A stretch of DNA of 64,000 nt. Origin: Agarophyton chilense (taxonomy: Eukaryota; Rhodophyta; Florideophyceae; Gracilariales; Gracilariaceae). Positions 9,459 through 19,200 of the stretch are shown one piece after another; within the stretch, counting starts at the first letter, position 1, and each line of letters opens with the position of its first letter. A program made the position numbers and the translations under genes. Below the pieces are notes generated by a model, which saw only the letters and a program-made list of their open reading frames with translations, did no database searches and was not told where the DNA came from. The DNA is taken from the NCBI GenBank assembly GCA_030374765.1, contig JARGXX010000010.1:496001-560000 (forward strand). The letters are read 5' to 3'.

Positions 9459-10492
9459 ACAATTCCACCAATTGTCTCTACTATATAGAAAAGCAGTGCA
9501 TCTCTCTGTATTTTCCGCTGATCGTCTCTGCTCTCACCTCTTGTAGACCTCCACGTTCGTCTACCTTTAGATAGTATTCTTCATTAATCTCTAATTCATT
9601 GCAAAAATTATGCAGAGAAGCACCCGCACTGATAAGCTACATCATATCATCTTCACGATGTAATTTAAACCGAATTTGAAACATACAAGGTCTATTTGGT
9701 TTTGTTGCAGTGTTTTCTTGAAGCTGAGCCAGAGATAAGATGGTTCAGAAAGAACCAGTACTGAGGCGCTATGTACGGGAACGCCGAAACGCTGGCACGC
9801 AGAGAACACTTGGATAGAACGGCACTGAAGCAGTGGTCGGCGATTTGCCATGATCCAGACAGGTTTCCGACCTTCTCAAAAGAAACCGAATCTTCTCTGA
9901 AAGGTCTCCTGTAGCTTGTCGAAAGAAAGCTAGCTAGAAAGGAGTCCACATGAAGGAAAACGAAGAAAAGGTTTGAAATTGGGTTTCCATCAGCAGCGCG
10001 GCGCATACGCATATAATACAAGAGCAACTTGGACGGCGCGTGTAGTACAGCGTACTTTCTTTCTGTGCGACTGTCTCTCAGACAGTGGGACTGCCACGCA
10101 TGTTGTCCTCGCATCAAGCCGTTGTTGGTGACTTTGTAGTGTCCAATCCACCCCCCAATATCCTGTCCATTCCAGAGAGGGGCTCAGGACGCCTTTTTTC
10201 TTCCGCCGAAAGAGTAACAACGGCAAAAGCGCATCTAGGCTGGGAGAGGTCGTCAAGAAAGCTTGCGGGAAAAGGGGGAGGAGAATTTTACAGACGGACA
10301 CTCAACTTACAATGTTGGTAGCGCCGTGCTATCTGCCCCTTCAGCACGTAGGGGGGGGATGGGAACGATACGGTTTGCCTCTGCTTGGCAGCGTCTCTGC
10401 AGCCAGTCTCTCTGTCCTGGATCAGCGTGCACAGCGGAAAAAGAAACAGTTTTGTATCAAAACCGACTACTCCCGTATTTGCTGCTCCAAAC
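9459..10492. other. Intergenic, no gene seen
   Basis: Short frames occur on both strands (for example 9692-10117 minus), but none has family features or convincing composition. The last 150 bp probably include the 5' leader of the FkbM gene. Confidence 0.5.
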
Positions 10493-11383
10493 ATGAAGAA
10501 AACGGCATTACTTCCATTCCGAAGAAGCTTGGCTCTTCTATTCTTCTCATTATCCTTCTTCATTGTTTCATTGTTCGACAATAAGCCCAAACCGGAAAGG
10601 AAGCTCTCAAGGGATATCCTGCCTCAACGTCGAGATTGGGGCACTCCTGACTTCTGTACTCTGCTTCAGAAGCACCCACAACCGAACCAATTTTTCTGCA
10701 GGTCCTCAAAAAGCGAAGTGCGCTGCAACAGTTCTATTCCCTACTTTTTCTCCGATGGTGGGGAAGACTACTACCTTTACAGCCGCCATTTTTCTCGTTT
10801 GAACCGGGCTGGAATCTACGTTGATGTCGCACCAAAAGAGCCAATTCAGCGGTCCAATACTTACTTTCTTGATCGATGTATGGGGTGGCGAGGGATCTGT
10901 GTTGAAGCAAACCCCCAGTATTATGAACGGCTTCACACTCAAAGGTCATGTCACATTGTTCCGACTTGTGCAAGTGATGTCGATGGTAAACACGTACAAT
11001 TTGGGATGCTAGGCACAAATGGAGGCATTCTCGAAACGTATGCGGGCGATGCCCGAGTTTTAGAAGGTGTTGCGGAGGACCTTACATGCACAACACTCGA
11101 GACAGCCTTTTCTCGAATGGGGGTTTCTCACGTCGATTACCTTAACCTTGACGTTCAGGGGCATGAACTCGAGGTTCTCCTAGGTGTCGAATGGGGAAAA
11201 GTGACCATTGACTTGATCACAACAAGATTTGAGAAGCCAAGTGGACCAGTTCACGATTTTCTTCTGCAAAGGGGGTATCACGCCCATGTGCCATGGAGGT
11301 CGGCTGTGCGTCGAATGAAGCCGTTTCCAATGAAAAAGATTGTATATGTACGCCACGGGGTCGTCCTAGGTTTCCCAGAATGA
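10493..11383 (+). CDS. FkbM-family methyltransferase, type II membrane protein
   Basis: This 296-residue protein probably O-methylates a glycan or small metabolite using S-adenosylmethionine in the secretory pathway. After a short basic N-terminus there is one hydrophobic anchor (about 6-28, LALLFFSLSFFIVSLF), then a luminal catalytic domain. FkbM landmarks are IYVDVAP (109-113), SNTYFLDRCMGW (121-132), CVEANPQYY (136-144) and the later YLNLDVQGHELEVLLG. That order (DV…SNT…EANP…LDVQG-E) is typical of Methyltransf_21. The frame is open upstream to 10385 but only with non-ATG codons, so the first in-frame ATG is used. Converges with the RFWD3-like gene. Substrate unknown. Confidence 0.82.
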   Translation: MKKTALLPFRRSLALLFFSLSFFIVSLFDNKPKPERKLSRDILPQRRDWGTPDFCTLLQKHPQPNQFFCRSSKSEVRCNSSIPYFFSDGGEDYYLYSRHFSRLNRAGIYVDVAPKEPIQRSNTYFLDRCMGWRGICVEANPQYYERLHTQRSCHIVPTCASDVDGKHVQFGMLGTNGGILETYAGDARVLEGVAEDLTCTTLETAFSRMGVSHVDYLNLDVQGHELEVLLGVEWGKVTIDLITTRFEKPSGPVHDFLLQRGYHAHVPWRSAVRRMKPFPMKKIVYVRHGVVLGFPE

Positions 11384-11738
11384 TGAGCGTATGGATATTG
11401 AGCAAATCCTTCCTGTGCCCGTCTACATTGGTGCGCTACATTTCCCTGAACGAGAGGAACACTTTTTTCGTCCCAAGCACATGGTCAGAGCGAGCGAGCA
11501 TAACGGATAGACTAGATAGACCAAAACAAGGCAAAGGATTCCGAACGCAATATATACATAAACACAAGTATACAGACATATGTATCTGCTTGGCTGTGAG
11601 GTAAGTCGGGTCTGTCTCTCTTGAGAGAAGCACTGACCACCTCCATTGCACAACACAGGAGTAGCTCTCTCTCGCACAGAAAGAATATATCTACCACCTG
11701 TGTCAAAGTTTGCATAAGTAAGTATTTTTGTCTGTTTA
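11384..11738. other. Shared 3' intergenic region
   Basis: Lies between the converging ends of the FkbM and RFWD3-like genes. A/T-rich; nothing recognised. Confidence 0.6.
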
Positions 11739-13637
11739 TTAGTACTTTCCTGCCGCAAACAATCGAATGACATCACTCCCCACGGTGACAAAAACCCCGC
11801 GACTTCCATTGGGTACACCGTTTATTCGCGCGGTCCGTGGAAGTCGAAGACCTGCTGCTGCTCTAACATCAGCGGTACTCGGATTTTGGGTTTGCAAGTC
11901 AGATACAACGTCCTGCTGTTTCCAGCTCGTGCCCCCGCCATGTGTGTTGCGCTTCAAAGCCCATACATTCAATTTTTCCCGAGCATTCTTATCTGGATAT
12001 GCGAGTATTGTATCCATATAGTTTTCGTTCCCTTCAACAATGCCACAGTACACAAATGGTACGCTTTGAGAGGCCGTATACACAGGCTCCCCGAGTGAAG
12101 GACCAAACGTGAGGCTTTGCCCTTCTTTAACTAGACCCCTGTACATGGACAATGAACATTCCAGGTCTTGGGATGCATATCCTACCATGGGTGGTCTCCT
12201 TGCAACCACAGCGATCATGTTACCACTCACCGTAAAACTTGTAGAAGCCCATTCTTCTGGTATACCACCGTGGACTGCCGAAACGTTTGGTGAGTCCATA
12301 TAGCCATCAAAAGTGATGCCAAACACCCCTAGTGGTGAAGCTGCTGCTAGTATAGTGGATGAAGCGTGCGAACCAGTAATTTGGATCTCCGCCAAAGAAT
12401 GAACAGCTCGTGATCCTTGGTTGCGAGGCAAAGTTGATTTGTACAAAGATGTCGATGTTTGCCTCACGTCGTACATTAAAACCACACCCGACACGAGTCC
12501 AATTGCCAGTAGGTGCGGATGTGTCGAAAGCCATGAACATGATAGAGGGATTCCAGGTAAACGGAGTGTAGTTGCTCGCAAAAGATTAGGAGCTAATATG
12601 CTAACGCTGTTGTCAGTGCTTGCAATGGCTATATGTCTATGATCCGCTCTGTGCGTATGACGACATATTTCGATACAGTTTACCCGGTTCTCAGCTGCAT
12701 GTGGCGAGTGTACTGGCACATTTGGCCTTCCGATATCAATACGGCCTATTCGATGCCGCAATGCGTCACCAGCAACTCGTTCGTTGAACAAATATGAAGC
12801 ATCTTGATCAACTGCCACAGCCAGAGAAGCACCGGCTGTTCGATGAACAGAGAGTAACCGGACATTGTCCATGGGTTCATCACGTTGTGGGGGATGCTCT
12901 TGGCCAAATGTTTGAACAGAAGACTTTGCGTGGCGACGAAGGTTCCGAATCTCCTCACGATATGTCTTGGCCAGTTTCTTCGTTTCTTCATACTTTACCT
13001 TGGTCATTTCATGAGATATTTTTTCCCGCTTGAGCTCGTCTTGTAATCGCTGTATCTCGGAAACGTCAGCAACTTCTAATCTTGATGGAAGCCCGAAGAG
13101 GTATCTCAACTCTTTTACGCGGGCAGGTGTTTTACATGTTGGACATTCTCGTTTCCGAGAGTTACCTCCAAGGATCCATTCCTTGATGCAACTGTATCCA
13201 AACAAATGGCCACACGGCATGCAACACACTTGGTGGGGCCCAGAGGTTGACCAGCGCTCCAAACATATCGTGCAACAATTACCATCTTCCTGAGACGAGT
13301 TGCTACGGATAATCGCGAGTTGCGGGGAGGAACGCGCTCTATTTGTTCGGCGACGCTTGATCACGGGGGATGAGCTATGGGCCTCTGAACCACCCGAAAT
13401 TGATATTGATTGTACGTCTGGCGCATTGTTCTGATGAATAGCGCGTCCCAATTCGTCGACGGGTGAGCCATTGGCTGAAGCTATTTGAATAACATCTGCA
13501 TAGATGTCTTCTTCCGCAGGCGGGTTTGAAATAGGCGCTTGCGTGGCTGCTACCACGGCAGACGCCTGCTCCAAAGCCGGCAGAGAGGTGGAGGAAGGTG
13601 ATGGCAACGCGTTTGGAGTGGCTGTCGGAGACGGCAT
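11739..13637 (-). CDS. RFWD3: RING-WD40 E3 ubiquitin ligase, RFWD3-like
   Basis: This 632-residue protein has the RFWD3 layout. The N-terminus is Ser/Pro-rich and disordered. A C3HC4 RING sits at about 122-169 (CTICLERW…CCMPCGHLFGYSC…ECPTCKT). A charged coiled coil follows at about 185-245, then a WD40 propeller to the end (LSVHRTAGASLAVAV… through FVTVGSDVIRLFAAG). RFWD3 ubiquitylates RPA and RAD51 at stalled forks and works in interstrand-crosslink repair; that role is carried over from the animal and plant family. The ATG at 13635-13637 is chosen because the longer frame starts only with TTG. Divergent from Nup93. Confidence 0.85.
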   Translation of the reverse strand: MPSPTATPNALPSPSSTSLPALEQASAVVAATQAPISNPPAEEDIYADVIQIASANGSPVDELGRAIHQNNAPDVQSISISGGSEAHSSSPVIKRRRTNRARSSPQLAIIRSNSSQEDGNCCTICLERWSTSGPHQVCCMPCGHLFGYSCIKEWILGGNSRKRECPTCKTPARVKELRYLFGLPSRLEVADVSEIQRLQDELKREKISHEMTKVKYEETKKLAKTYREEIRNLRRHAKSSVQTFGQEHPPQRDEPMDNVRLLSVHRTAGASLAVAVDQDASYLFNERVAGDALRHRIGRIDIGRPNVPVHSPHAAENRVNCIEICRHTHRADHRHIAIASTDNSVSILAPNLLRATTLRLPGIPLSCSWLSTHPHLLAIGLVSGVVLMYDVRQTSTSLYKSTLPRNQGSRAVHSLAEIQITGSHASSTILAAASPLGVFGITFDGYMDSPNVSAVHGGIPEEWASTSFTVSGNMIAVVARRPPMVGYASQDLECSLSMYRGLVKEGQSLTFGPSLGEPVYTASQSVPFVYCGIVEGNENYMDTILAYPDKNAREKLNVWALKRNTHGGGTSWKQQDVVSDLQTQNPSTADVRAAAGLRLPRTARINGVPNGSRGVFVTVGSDVIRLFAAGKY

Positions 13638-14386
13638 ACGTTTCGGCAAGGTATTTGAATTATGGCGTCGGGGTCAACATTCGTTGTGCTCTCGGTTGTC
13701 GCGATCGCCTACGATCATCAAACTCAAGTAGCGGCTCGCTCGAATTGGCAGTGTCAATAGCGCACAGGGATGGGGATGCGCAGAACCGCAATAAATATTC
13801 TGATTGATGAAGCCGCAGAAGGAAAGTATGCAGCTCCCGCAGAGCCTGTTTGAGATATTTGCAGTGGAAGGACGACCCGGCGAAGGTCCGGGAATGAACT
13901 GGCCCCCCAAACCCCAGAGTGGATACTTTGGCACACCGACCTTGAATATCTAGTACGGGGCATGGGATGGAAGACGACTTTCGCGCTGCGCAGGGCCGTC
14001 CTCGCATCGATGGAGCTGGGTTTTGGCGCCAAGACCACCAACGCGCTCCTGTCCAATTGCGCCAAAATACTTTGAAAATCTGTTTAATGATTTTTAAACT
14101 ACAGTTTAAAATCGGTAACCGATGCCGTGAACCCCTACAGATCAAACAAAGCAAGAATTGTTTTCACCCTGACTATGCACATAACCTCACTCCATCCTCC
14201 GTCCGACAAGTCTCCGGCGAGAAGATTGTGCTCACCGCGGCGGGTGAGGACTTTCAAGTTTGATACCCTGAGCCTCATTTTCAGCCAGCGAACGTTGCGT
14301 TCGCCAAATTCAAATCCGACTTAAGGAACTGCCAGCGCTACGATTTGCCTGGTTTTTGTCTCTACTTGACTCCTCACTTAATCAAC
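13638..14386. other. Divergent promoter region of RFWD3-like and Nup93 genes
   Basis: About 750 bp between two head-to-head starts. Frames at 13660-14154 (minus) and 13967-14263 (plus) lack family features. No clear TATA box was seen. Confidence 0.5.
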
Positions 14387-17005
14387 ATGGACATCGATTT
14401 CTCAGATATTCTGGAAAAGTCACGCGCTTTGCGCTCAAAGCACGAAGCACAGCTTTCCACGTTCACGGATAACATACCCCGTCTTGAACGCTTACTTCCT
14501 CAAATTTCTACGGAGTCTAGACGTCTGGCTCGTTCCGAAGCAAATGAAGCGGGAGTACGCTTGCTCGCCGAATATGGCTTCGAAAACGACAAAATCGAGA
14601 GATCATTGCAATCTATTGCATTGCAAGATGCCTTCGAGCCAATACAAGCGATAGCCGACACAGATCTCGAGGCATATTTGAACCAAGCCCATGAATATGC
14701 TGTTATCACCGCTATCGAAGATTCCATTCAAAAAGTAACTCAGCGATCAATGAAAGCTGCTTCGGCAACTGTGGATGCTTCTTGGGAAGCTTCGAAACGT
14801 GATCTAATCTCCTTGCCTTCTCTACGCTACCGACGTCCAGCAAAGCGCTTATCCGACACCCCGGAAACGCCTTCCCATGCCTTCGCGTCTCCATTTAGGC
14901 AACCTCGCTCCCGCCGGGAGTCGTCGTACAATGAGCAACAGCCTGTTACTCCAATTTACGAAGCTATTGTTCGAAGAGCCGTAAACGGAAGAACTATGCC
15001 TGGTGCAAGCGTTGCCATTGCAACAGAGCTCGATGATGCGTTGGTTGCAAATCTTGCCCCCCGAGGAGAGCCCACCGCAGCTCCACGAAGCGTACAGCAC
15101 TTGCACGCGGTGTTTACTTGTCTGCGTTATATGACAGGAGAATATCGGGAAACGCCTCTGGAGGGTGCTTTTGAAGAAATGAGATTCTCGGAGGCCCAAC
15201 GTACTTTGTACGAAGGAGCCTATCGATACCTATGCCTTCAGTTTTGCGAAGACAAGATGCGGCGCGAAATTGAGTCCAGGCCTGTCGAAGCGAGAAGGGG
15301 TGGCGTTCCTGGCGTCAAAGCTGATGTGCGCGCATACCTGAATCTTGTATTTGATCGTGGTGTGCCGGAACAATTTGCGTCTGGAGTCATCTACGATGGA
15401 ATGCCCATTTGGGCACAGTTGTATTATTGTCTCAGAGCGGGACATGTCGAGAAAGCACGCGAGATCGCCACAGATGCAGTCGAACAAGGCTGTTCTGATG
15501 GGAGTGTTATTCTGTTTGAAAGCTGCCTACAAGCGGTGTGCAATTCAGGGGAACACCGCATGCTGCCAAATTCTCTTGTGGAAGCCCTGATGCAAGACTA
15601 CGGACTAAATGCAAAGCGTGGAGACGATCCATACCACCGTGCGTGTTATGTTGTCATCGCGAGGCTTAATCCAATGCTTGGCGATGGAATGGCGCTGCCA
15701 GATGGAGATTTTGAGTTGCTATTTTATTCCATCGAAGACTATTTGTGGTTGTTGTTAAGCGTTGTTCGTTTAGAAAGCGATGCGAAGCTACCTGATTCAT
15801 TGATCGCTTATGAGATGGCGATAGAATGGATTCAAAATGACATCCGCAGTTTTGGCTCTCAACATTTTGATCCTCGCGGAGACGCCCCAGCTTTTTACGC
15901 ATTAGTTCTGATACTTACGGGGCAGTTTTCCCGTGCCATATCTTATTTGGACCGAGGTGTGCGAGCCATTGCGGAGGCGATGCACATTGCGTTCACCCTG
16001 TATTACTATGGCATCATTCAAAACGAAGAGAAAGAGGATGACGATATGAGAGACGCTGATGGAGAAAGGAACAATGGAAAAGGTCTAGAGAAGATTCGAT
16101 ATTCGGACCTTTTATGGAGGTATATCTCGAATTTTGCAAAGAATGATGCTACGACTGCCTCGGTTTACATTTTCACTATTCGTGAATCGGGAGTGCGCAC
16201 TCACCTCCTAAAACGTCTTTTGTTAGAAACGAAAGAGTTCGAGCTTCTTCTCGGCAGCTCAGCGTCTCAGTATGCGAGCCGCCTGCACCAACGACCCGGT
16301 GTATTCCAAGAGCTGTGGGCATTTGGGGGCAGGGAATCTGTAATGGATACTGGATGGCTTCAAGTAGCAGAAGCGGCTGCGGAGGAAGCGGAGACAACTG
16401 GAGACCGGAAGACTGCGCTTACCCTCTACGAGAGAGTTGGAGCTCACGGAAAGGTTATTGCGATTCATATCGATAGACTCGCGCCTGTATTGGCATCCCA
16501 AGGCTCTGCCAGTCGGAAGCAGATGTTCGAAGAAGCCGTGGAATATAGAGCCAAGATGAGAGGGAGACAATCATCGATATTTGATGGTGGAACGGGTAGA
16601 GGTTTGGACATTTTGTTACCATCTTTCGAGACTCTTCTTGTGCTTGGTGAGTTTTTTGAACATCTTTGGGGTAAGCATTATGAGCAGGCTCGATTATTGC
16701 TGGAAAAGACTGAGCTTATTCCACGTGATGAAGGGGAACTTGTGACTAAGACGCAAGAGTTTCGTGTAGGTGGGGGAGTGTGGGCTGATAGTCTTTGTGA
16801 GAGAGCTGGGGAAATATTGCTGGCAGCAATGGAAACGCTTACTGCGCTTCATATTCAAAGTAGACGAGGCGAAGGGACCAGCTCCCTCAGCGCGACTGAG
16901 CTACGACAGCGTGCGAGGTTGCTGGTGGGGTTTGCGGGTATGATGCATGATGGTCCAGCTGACATTTCGGCTAGACTGGTGCGGCTAGAAGTGTTGATGA
17001 GCTAG
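14387..17005 (+). CDS. NUP93: Nucleoporin Nup93/Nic96
   Basis: This 872-residue mostly helical protein is an inner-ring scaffold of the nuclear pore complex, linking to the Nup205 and Nup62 subcomplexes. The N-terminal 200 residues are coiled-coil-like (FSDILEKSRALRSKHEAQLS). The Nic96 domain follows, with family-typical segments such as PIWAQLYYCLRAGHVEKARE, YHRACYVVIARL, EDYLWLLLSVVR, FYALVLILTGQFSRAISYL, and a C-terminal helical block ending RLVRLEVLMS. Length matches Nup93 (about 820-850). The start is the ATG at 14387; the frame upstream has only TTG. Single exon. Confidence 0.92.
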   Translation: MDIDFSDILEKSRALRSKHEAQLSTFTDNIPRLERLLPQISTESRRLARSEANEAGVRLLAEYGFENDKIERSLQSIALQDAFEPIQAIADTDLEAYLNQAHEYAVITAIEDSIQKVTQRSMKAASATVDASWEASKRDLISLPSLRYRRPAKRLSDTPETPSHAFASPFRQPRSRRESSYNEQQPVTPIYEAIVRRAVNGRTMPGASVAIATELDDALVANLAPRGEPTAAPRSVQHLHAVFTCLRYMTGEYRETPLEGAFEEMRFSEAQRTLYEGAYRYLCLQFCEDKMRREIESRPVEARRGGVPGVKADVRAYLNLVFDRGVPEQFASGVIYDGMPIWAQLYYCLRAGHVEKAREIATDAVEQGCSDGSVILFESCLQAVCNSGEHRMLPNSLVEALMQDYGLNAKRGDDPYHRACYVVIARLNPMLGDGMALPDGDFELLFYSIEDYLWLLLSVVRLESDAKLPDSLIAYEMAIEWIQNDIRSFGSQHFDPRGDAPAFYALVLILTGQFSRAISYLDRGVRAIAEAMHIAFTLYYYGIIQNEEKEDDDMRDADGERNNGKGLEKIRYSDLLWRYISNFAKNDATTASVYIFTIRESGVRTHLLKRLLLETKEFELLLGSSASQYASRLHQRPGVFQELWAFGGRESVMDTGWLQVAEAAAEEAETTGDRKTALTLYERVGAHGKVIAIHIDRLAPVLASQGSASRKQMFEEAVEYRAKMRGRQSSIFDGGTGRGLDILLPSFETLLVLGEFFEHLWGKHYEQARLLLEKTELIPRDEGELVTKTQEFRVGGGVWADSLCERAGEILLAAMETLTALHIQSRRGEGTSSLSATELRQRARLLVGFAGMMHDGPADISARLVRLEVLMS

Positions 17006-17398
17006 ATGTGATTGGATGTTAATGAGGCGAAATCATTAAAGGGAGTGACCGGGTACAGGTGCAGCACATGGGTTGAGGTACTACTAGAGAAGTGGTATTT
17101 TTGTTTTCTCATGTTGTGTATACATACAGATTACAGGGCGACGGGCACAATGCGTTGAGAGGGGAAAGCAATAATATTTATTGGGAACTGATACATTAGA
17201 GTTCCAAGTGCGTATTGGTTGTTGTATGTGTTGCTGTTGTATTGTTGTCATGTGAAACAGATCGCAAGGCAGGGCAGTTACTAAAACACGAATTGGTGTG
17301 AATCAGCTGCAGGCTCGAGCAGAAAGTACAAGCAGATATTATACAGTAGAGAGTACAGGAAGAACGGTGTACATGAGGGTGGAACTTGTCACGGGTTG
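17006..17398. other. 3' intergenic region
   Basis: Between the converging ends of Nup93 and the Ser-rich gene. Repetitive GTTGT/TGTTGTATTG motifs but no gene. Confidence 0.6.
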
Positions 17399-17941
17399 TT
17401 AATACCACCAAGAGGGGGGATTGCCCCTGTCCTTGAACCTCTCCTTACCAGGGTAGGACCTGGCCATCTTGGGCGGACCACGAGCTCTCTCAGCAAGGAT
17501 ATGGGGCGGGATGAAGGAGCCCTCGGGCATGGTGATGTGAGGATTACAGGTGCCGGGGGGTCTATTTTTGGGGTCCAACTCGGCTTTGGCGGCAGCAAGA
17601 CTCTCAGAGTAGGACAGCGATATTGGGGGCTTCTCCCTGGGCGGGCGCTTGGGAATGTCGATGGGGGCGGAACGGGTTTTAGGACGGATCTTGTCGATGG
17701 CGGCGCGGGACGGGAACAGATGGGCGTCCTCGGGGTAATCAGCCGGGGACGGACTGGTGTAATAATCCGGCTCAGACGGTGGGGGGGGCGCGGCGGAGGA
17801 CGAGGATGATGAGGCGGAGGCGGAGGCGGAGGAAGAAGGCTTCTTGGATCTGTGGTGGGAAGATGTGCGGTGCAGAGAGCTCGAAGCGGAGGAAGAGGAG
17901 GACGAGGCAGTGGTCTTCGGCTTGGAATGCTTGGAGGACAT
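17399..17941 (-). CDS. Ser/Pro-rich protein of unknown function
   Basis: A 180-residue protein I do not recognise. The first 60 residues are almost entirely Ser/Ala/His/Lys low complexity. The rest looks folded or motif-bearing: EPDYYTSPSPADYPEDAHLF, then FPSRAAIDKIRPKTRSAPI, ending KERFKDRGNPPSWWY. A TATA box on the same strand about 120 bp upstream supports it as a real transcribed gene. ATG at 17939-17941. No membrane or signal segment. Confidence 0.7.
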   Translation of the reverse strand: MSSKHSKPKTTASSSSSSASSSLHRTSSHHRSKKPSSSASASASSSSSSAAPPPPSEPDYYTSPSPADYPEDAHLFPSRAAIDKIRPKTRSAPIDIPKRPPREKPPISLSYSESLAAAKAELDPKNRPPGTCNPHITMPEGSFIPPHILAERARGPPKMARSYPGKERFKDRGNPPSWWY

Positions 17942-18056
17942 TGAGAGTGGTGGAGGGGGGGATGAAGGTGTTGACTAAGGGAGGTGTGGGTGGCGGAGAT
18001 GGGGGGGTGAGGAGAAGGGAAAGAAGAATTGGGACGGAATACAAGGCGAAGCGCGG

Positions 18057-18066
18057 CTTTTATATA
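18057..18066 (-). promoter_or_regulatory. TATA box of the Ser-rich gene
   Basis: TATATAAAAG on the minus strand, 116-125 bp upstream of the ATG at 17941. Position and consensus fit a core promoter with a 5' leader of roughly 90 nt. Confidence 0.6.
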
Positions 18067-18548
18067 AGTGGCTGACGGAAGTTGCGTGACGCAAGCGGCA
18101 GTGGAGCGGAGCGATATATATATATATATGTGGGTGGTGCGTGACAGCGGTGCGTACGCGCTGTGACGACGTGCTCGGTGAGCGAGCGCCAACTCGCGTG
18201 CGCGCCGTGCCGGAGAGTCAACGGGGGGCGCACGCGGGGCGGGCGGTGGCGGCACCACGTCACGTGGAGCGTGCGTAGTGGCCGCCGGAACAACAGCTTC
18301 GTCGCCTTCACTTGTCGTCGTCGCCAGTCGATCGCTGTCGTGCGCAGCGCCTTTTCTCGCCCGTCACATACTATTATCATCCTCGTTCTCGTTCACTACT
18401 GGCGCCCGCCAACAAACTATTTCTAAGGGAATTGCGCTGTAAAATCCACCGTATCTCGCGCCCTCCGACAACAACTTGTCGCCTCTCACCAACCATCAGC
18501 TCGCGCTCATCCTGCTGCTCGCATATCTTGTAGCTTTCAATCACCCGT

Positions 18549-18584
18549 CGTGCCGCGCCGCGCCGCGCCGCGCCGCGCCGCGCC
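18549..18584 (+). repeat. GCCGC simple repeat in the Prp38 leader
   Basis: Tandem GCCGC/CGCGC units run through about 35 bp, ending some 20 bp before the Prp38 ATG. They fall in the likely 5' UTR. Confidence 0.8.
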
Positions 18585-18605
18585 TGTCGTTGCGCTCCCA
18601 CCCCC

Positions 18606-19199
18606 ATGGCCAATAGCACCGATGAGGCTGCGCTTCACAAGTTGGGATATGATCCTCAGCACCATATCCCTCCCATAACGCGCACCTCCATCCACCTCAG
18701 TCCTTATTGGAATCGTCATTTGTTTGGGGTATCAGTTGCTGATCTCGTGCCACAAGCTGTTTCTCTCTCGCACCTATCCGCCACCCATGGTCCCATGCAT
18801 ACGCCCAGTCCCTTTTTGTGCATGCTTCTCAAGCTTCTCCAGCTTGCCCCCACCACCCAAGAGATTGCCGTCTACTTGCACCAGACCCATTTCAAATACC
18901 CTCGCGTGCTGGCCGCTTTTTATGTTCGCTTAATGGAAACACCCCCCGTTGTTTACCGTTTGTTGGAACCTTTGCTGTCCGACTTTCGCAAACTAGTTGT
19001 TCGCGCCTCTGATGTCAACGCTCTTGTTTCCAACCTCTCTTCGTCCCACACTTATGTCATAGTACACGTCGATGAAATCATTGACGCCTTGCTCACTCAG
19101 CGCCAACTTTTCGGCATACCCCTTCCACGTCTTCCACCGCGTCCATTGCTAGTTGACACTGCTCAACTCTCCCCTAGAAAAACATCTCTTTCTCTCTAG
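18606..19199 (+). CDS. PRPF38: Pre-mRNA splicing factor Prp38
   Basis: This 197-residue protein matches Prp38, the tri-snRNP component needed to activate the spliceosome. Seen in order: RTSIHLSPYWNRHLFGVS (family: R-x-I-x-x-S-x-YW-x-x-x-x-F), HGPMHTPSPFLCMLLKLLQL (PTPFLC core), HFKYPRVLAAFYVRL (FKY-x-R-x-LGA-x-Y-x-R), LEPLLSDFRKL (YLEP-x-x-DYRK), VHVDEIIDALL and IPLPRLPPR. It spans the whole core domain and lacks the RS-rich tail of animal PRPF38B. Its TAG is one base from the stop of the converging dynactin-like gene. Confidence 0.9.
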   Translation: MANSTDEAALHKLGYDPQHHIPPITRTSIHLSPYWNRHLFGVSVADLVPQAVSLSHLSATHGPMHTPSPFLCMLLKLLQLAPTTQEIAVYLHQTHFKYPRVLAAFYVRLMETPPVVYRLLEPLLSDFRKLVVRASDVNALVSNLSSSHTYVIVHVDEIIDALLTQRQLFGIPLPRLPPRPLLVDTAQLSPRKTSLSL

Positions 19200-19200
19200 A

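Larger units (their letters stand above)
17942..18605. other. Divergent promoter region, Ser-rich gene and Prp38
   Basis: Holds the TATA box for the minus-strand gene (18057-18066), a (TA)n run at about 18114-18129, GC-rich sequence, and a (GCCGC)n-like run at 18549-18584 directly before Prp38. Confidence 0.6.

Noticed and set aside
9692-10117. 141-codon minus-strand frame
   Set aside because: Composition unlike a protein and no family resemblance.
13660-14154. 164-codon minus-strand frame upstream of the RFWD3-like gene
   Set aside because: Starts with a non-ATG codon, has no recognisable domain and fills a divergent promoter region.
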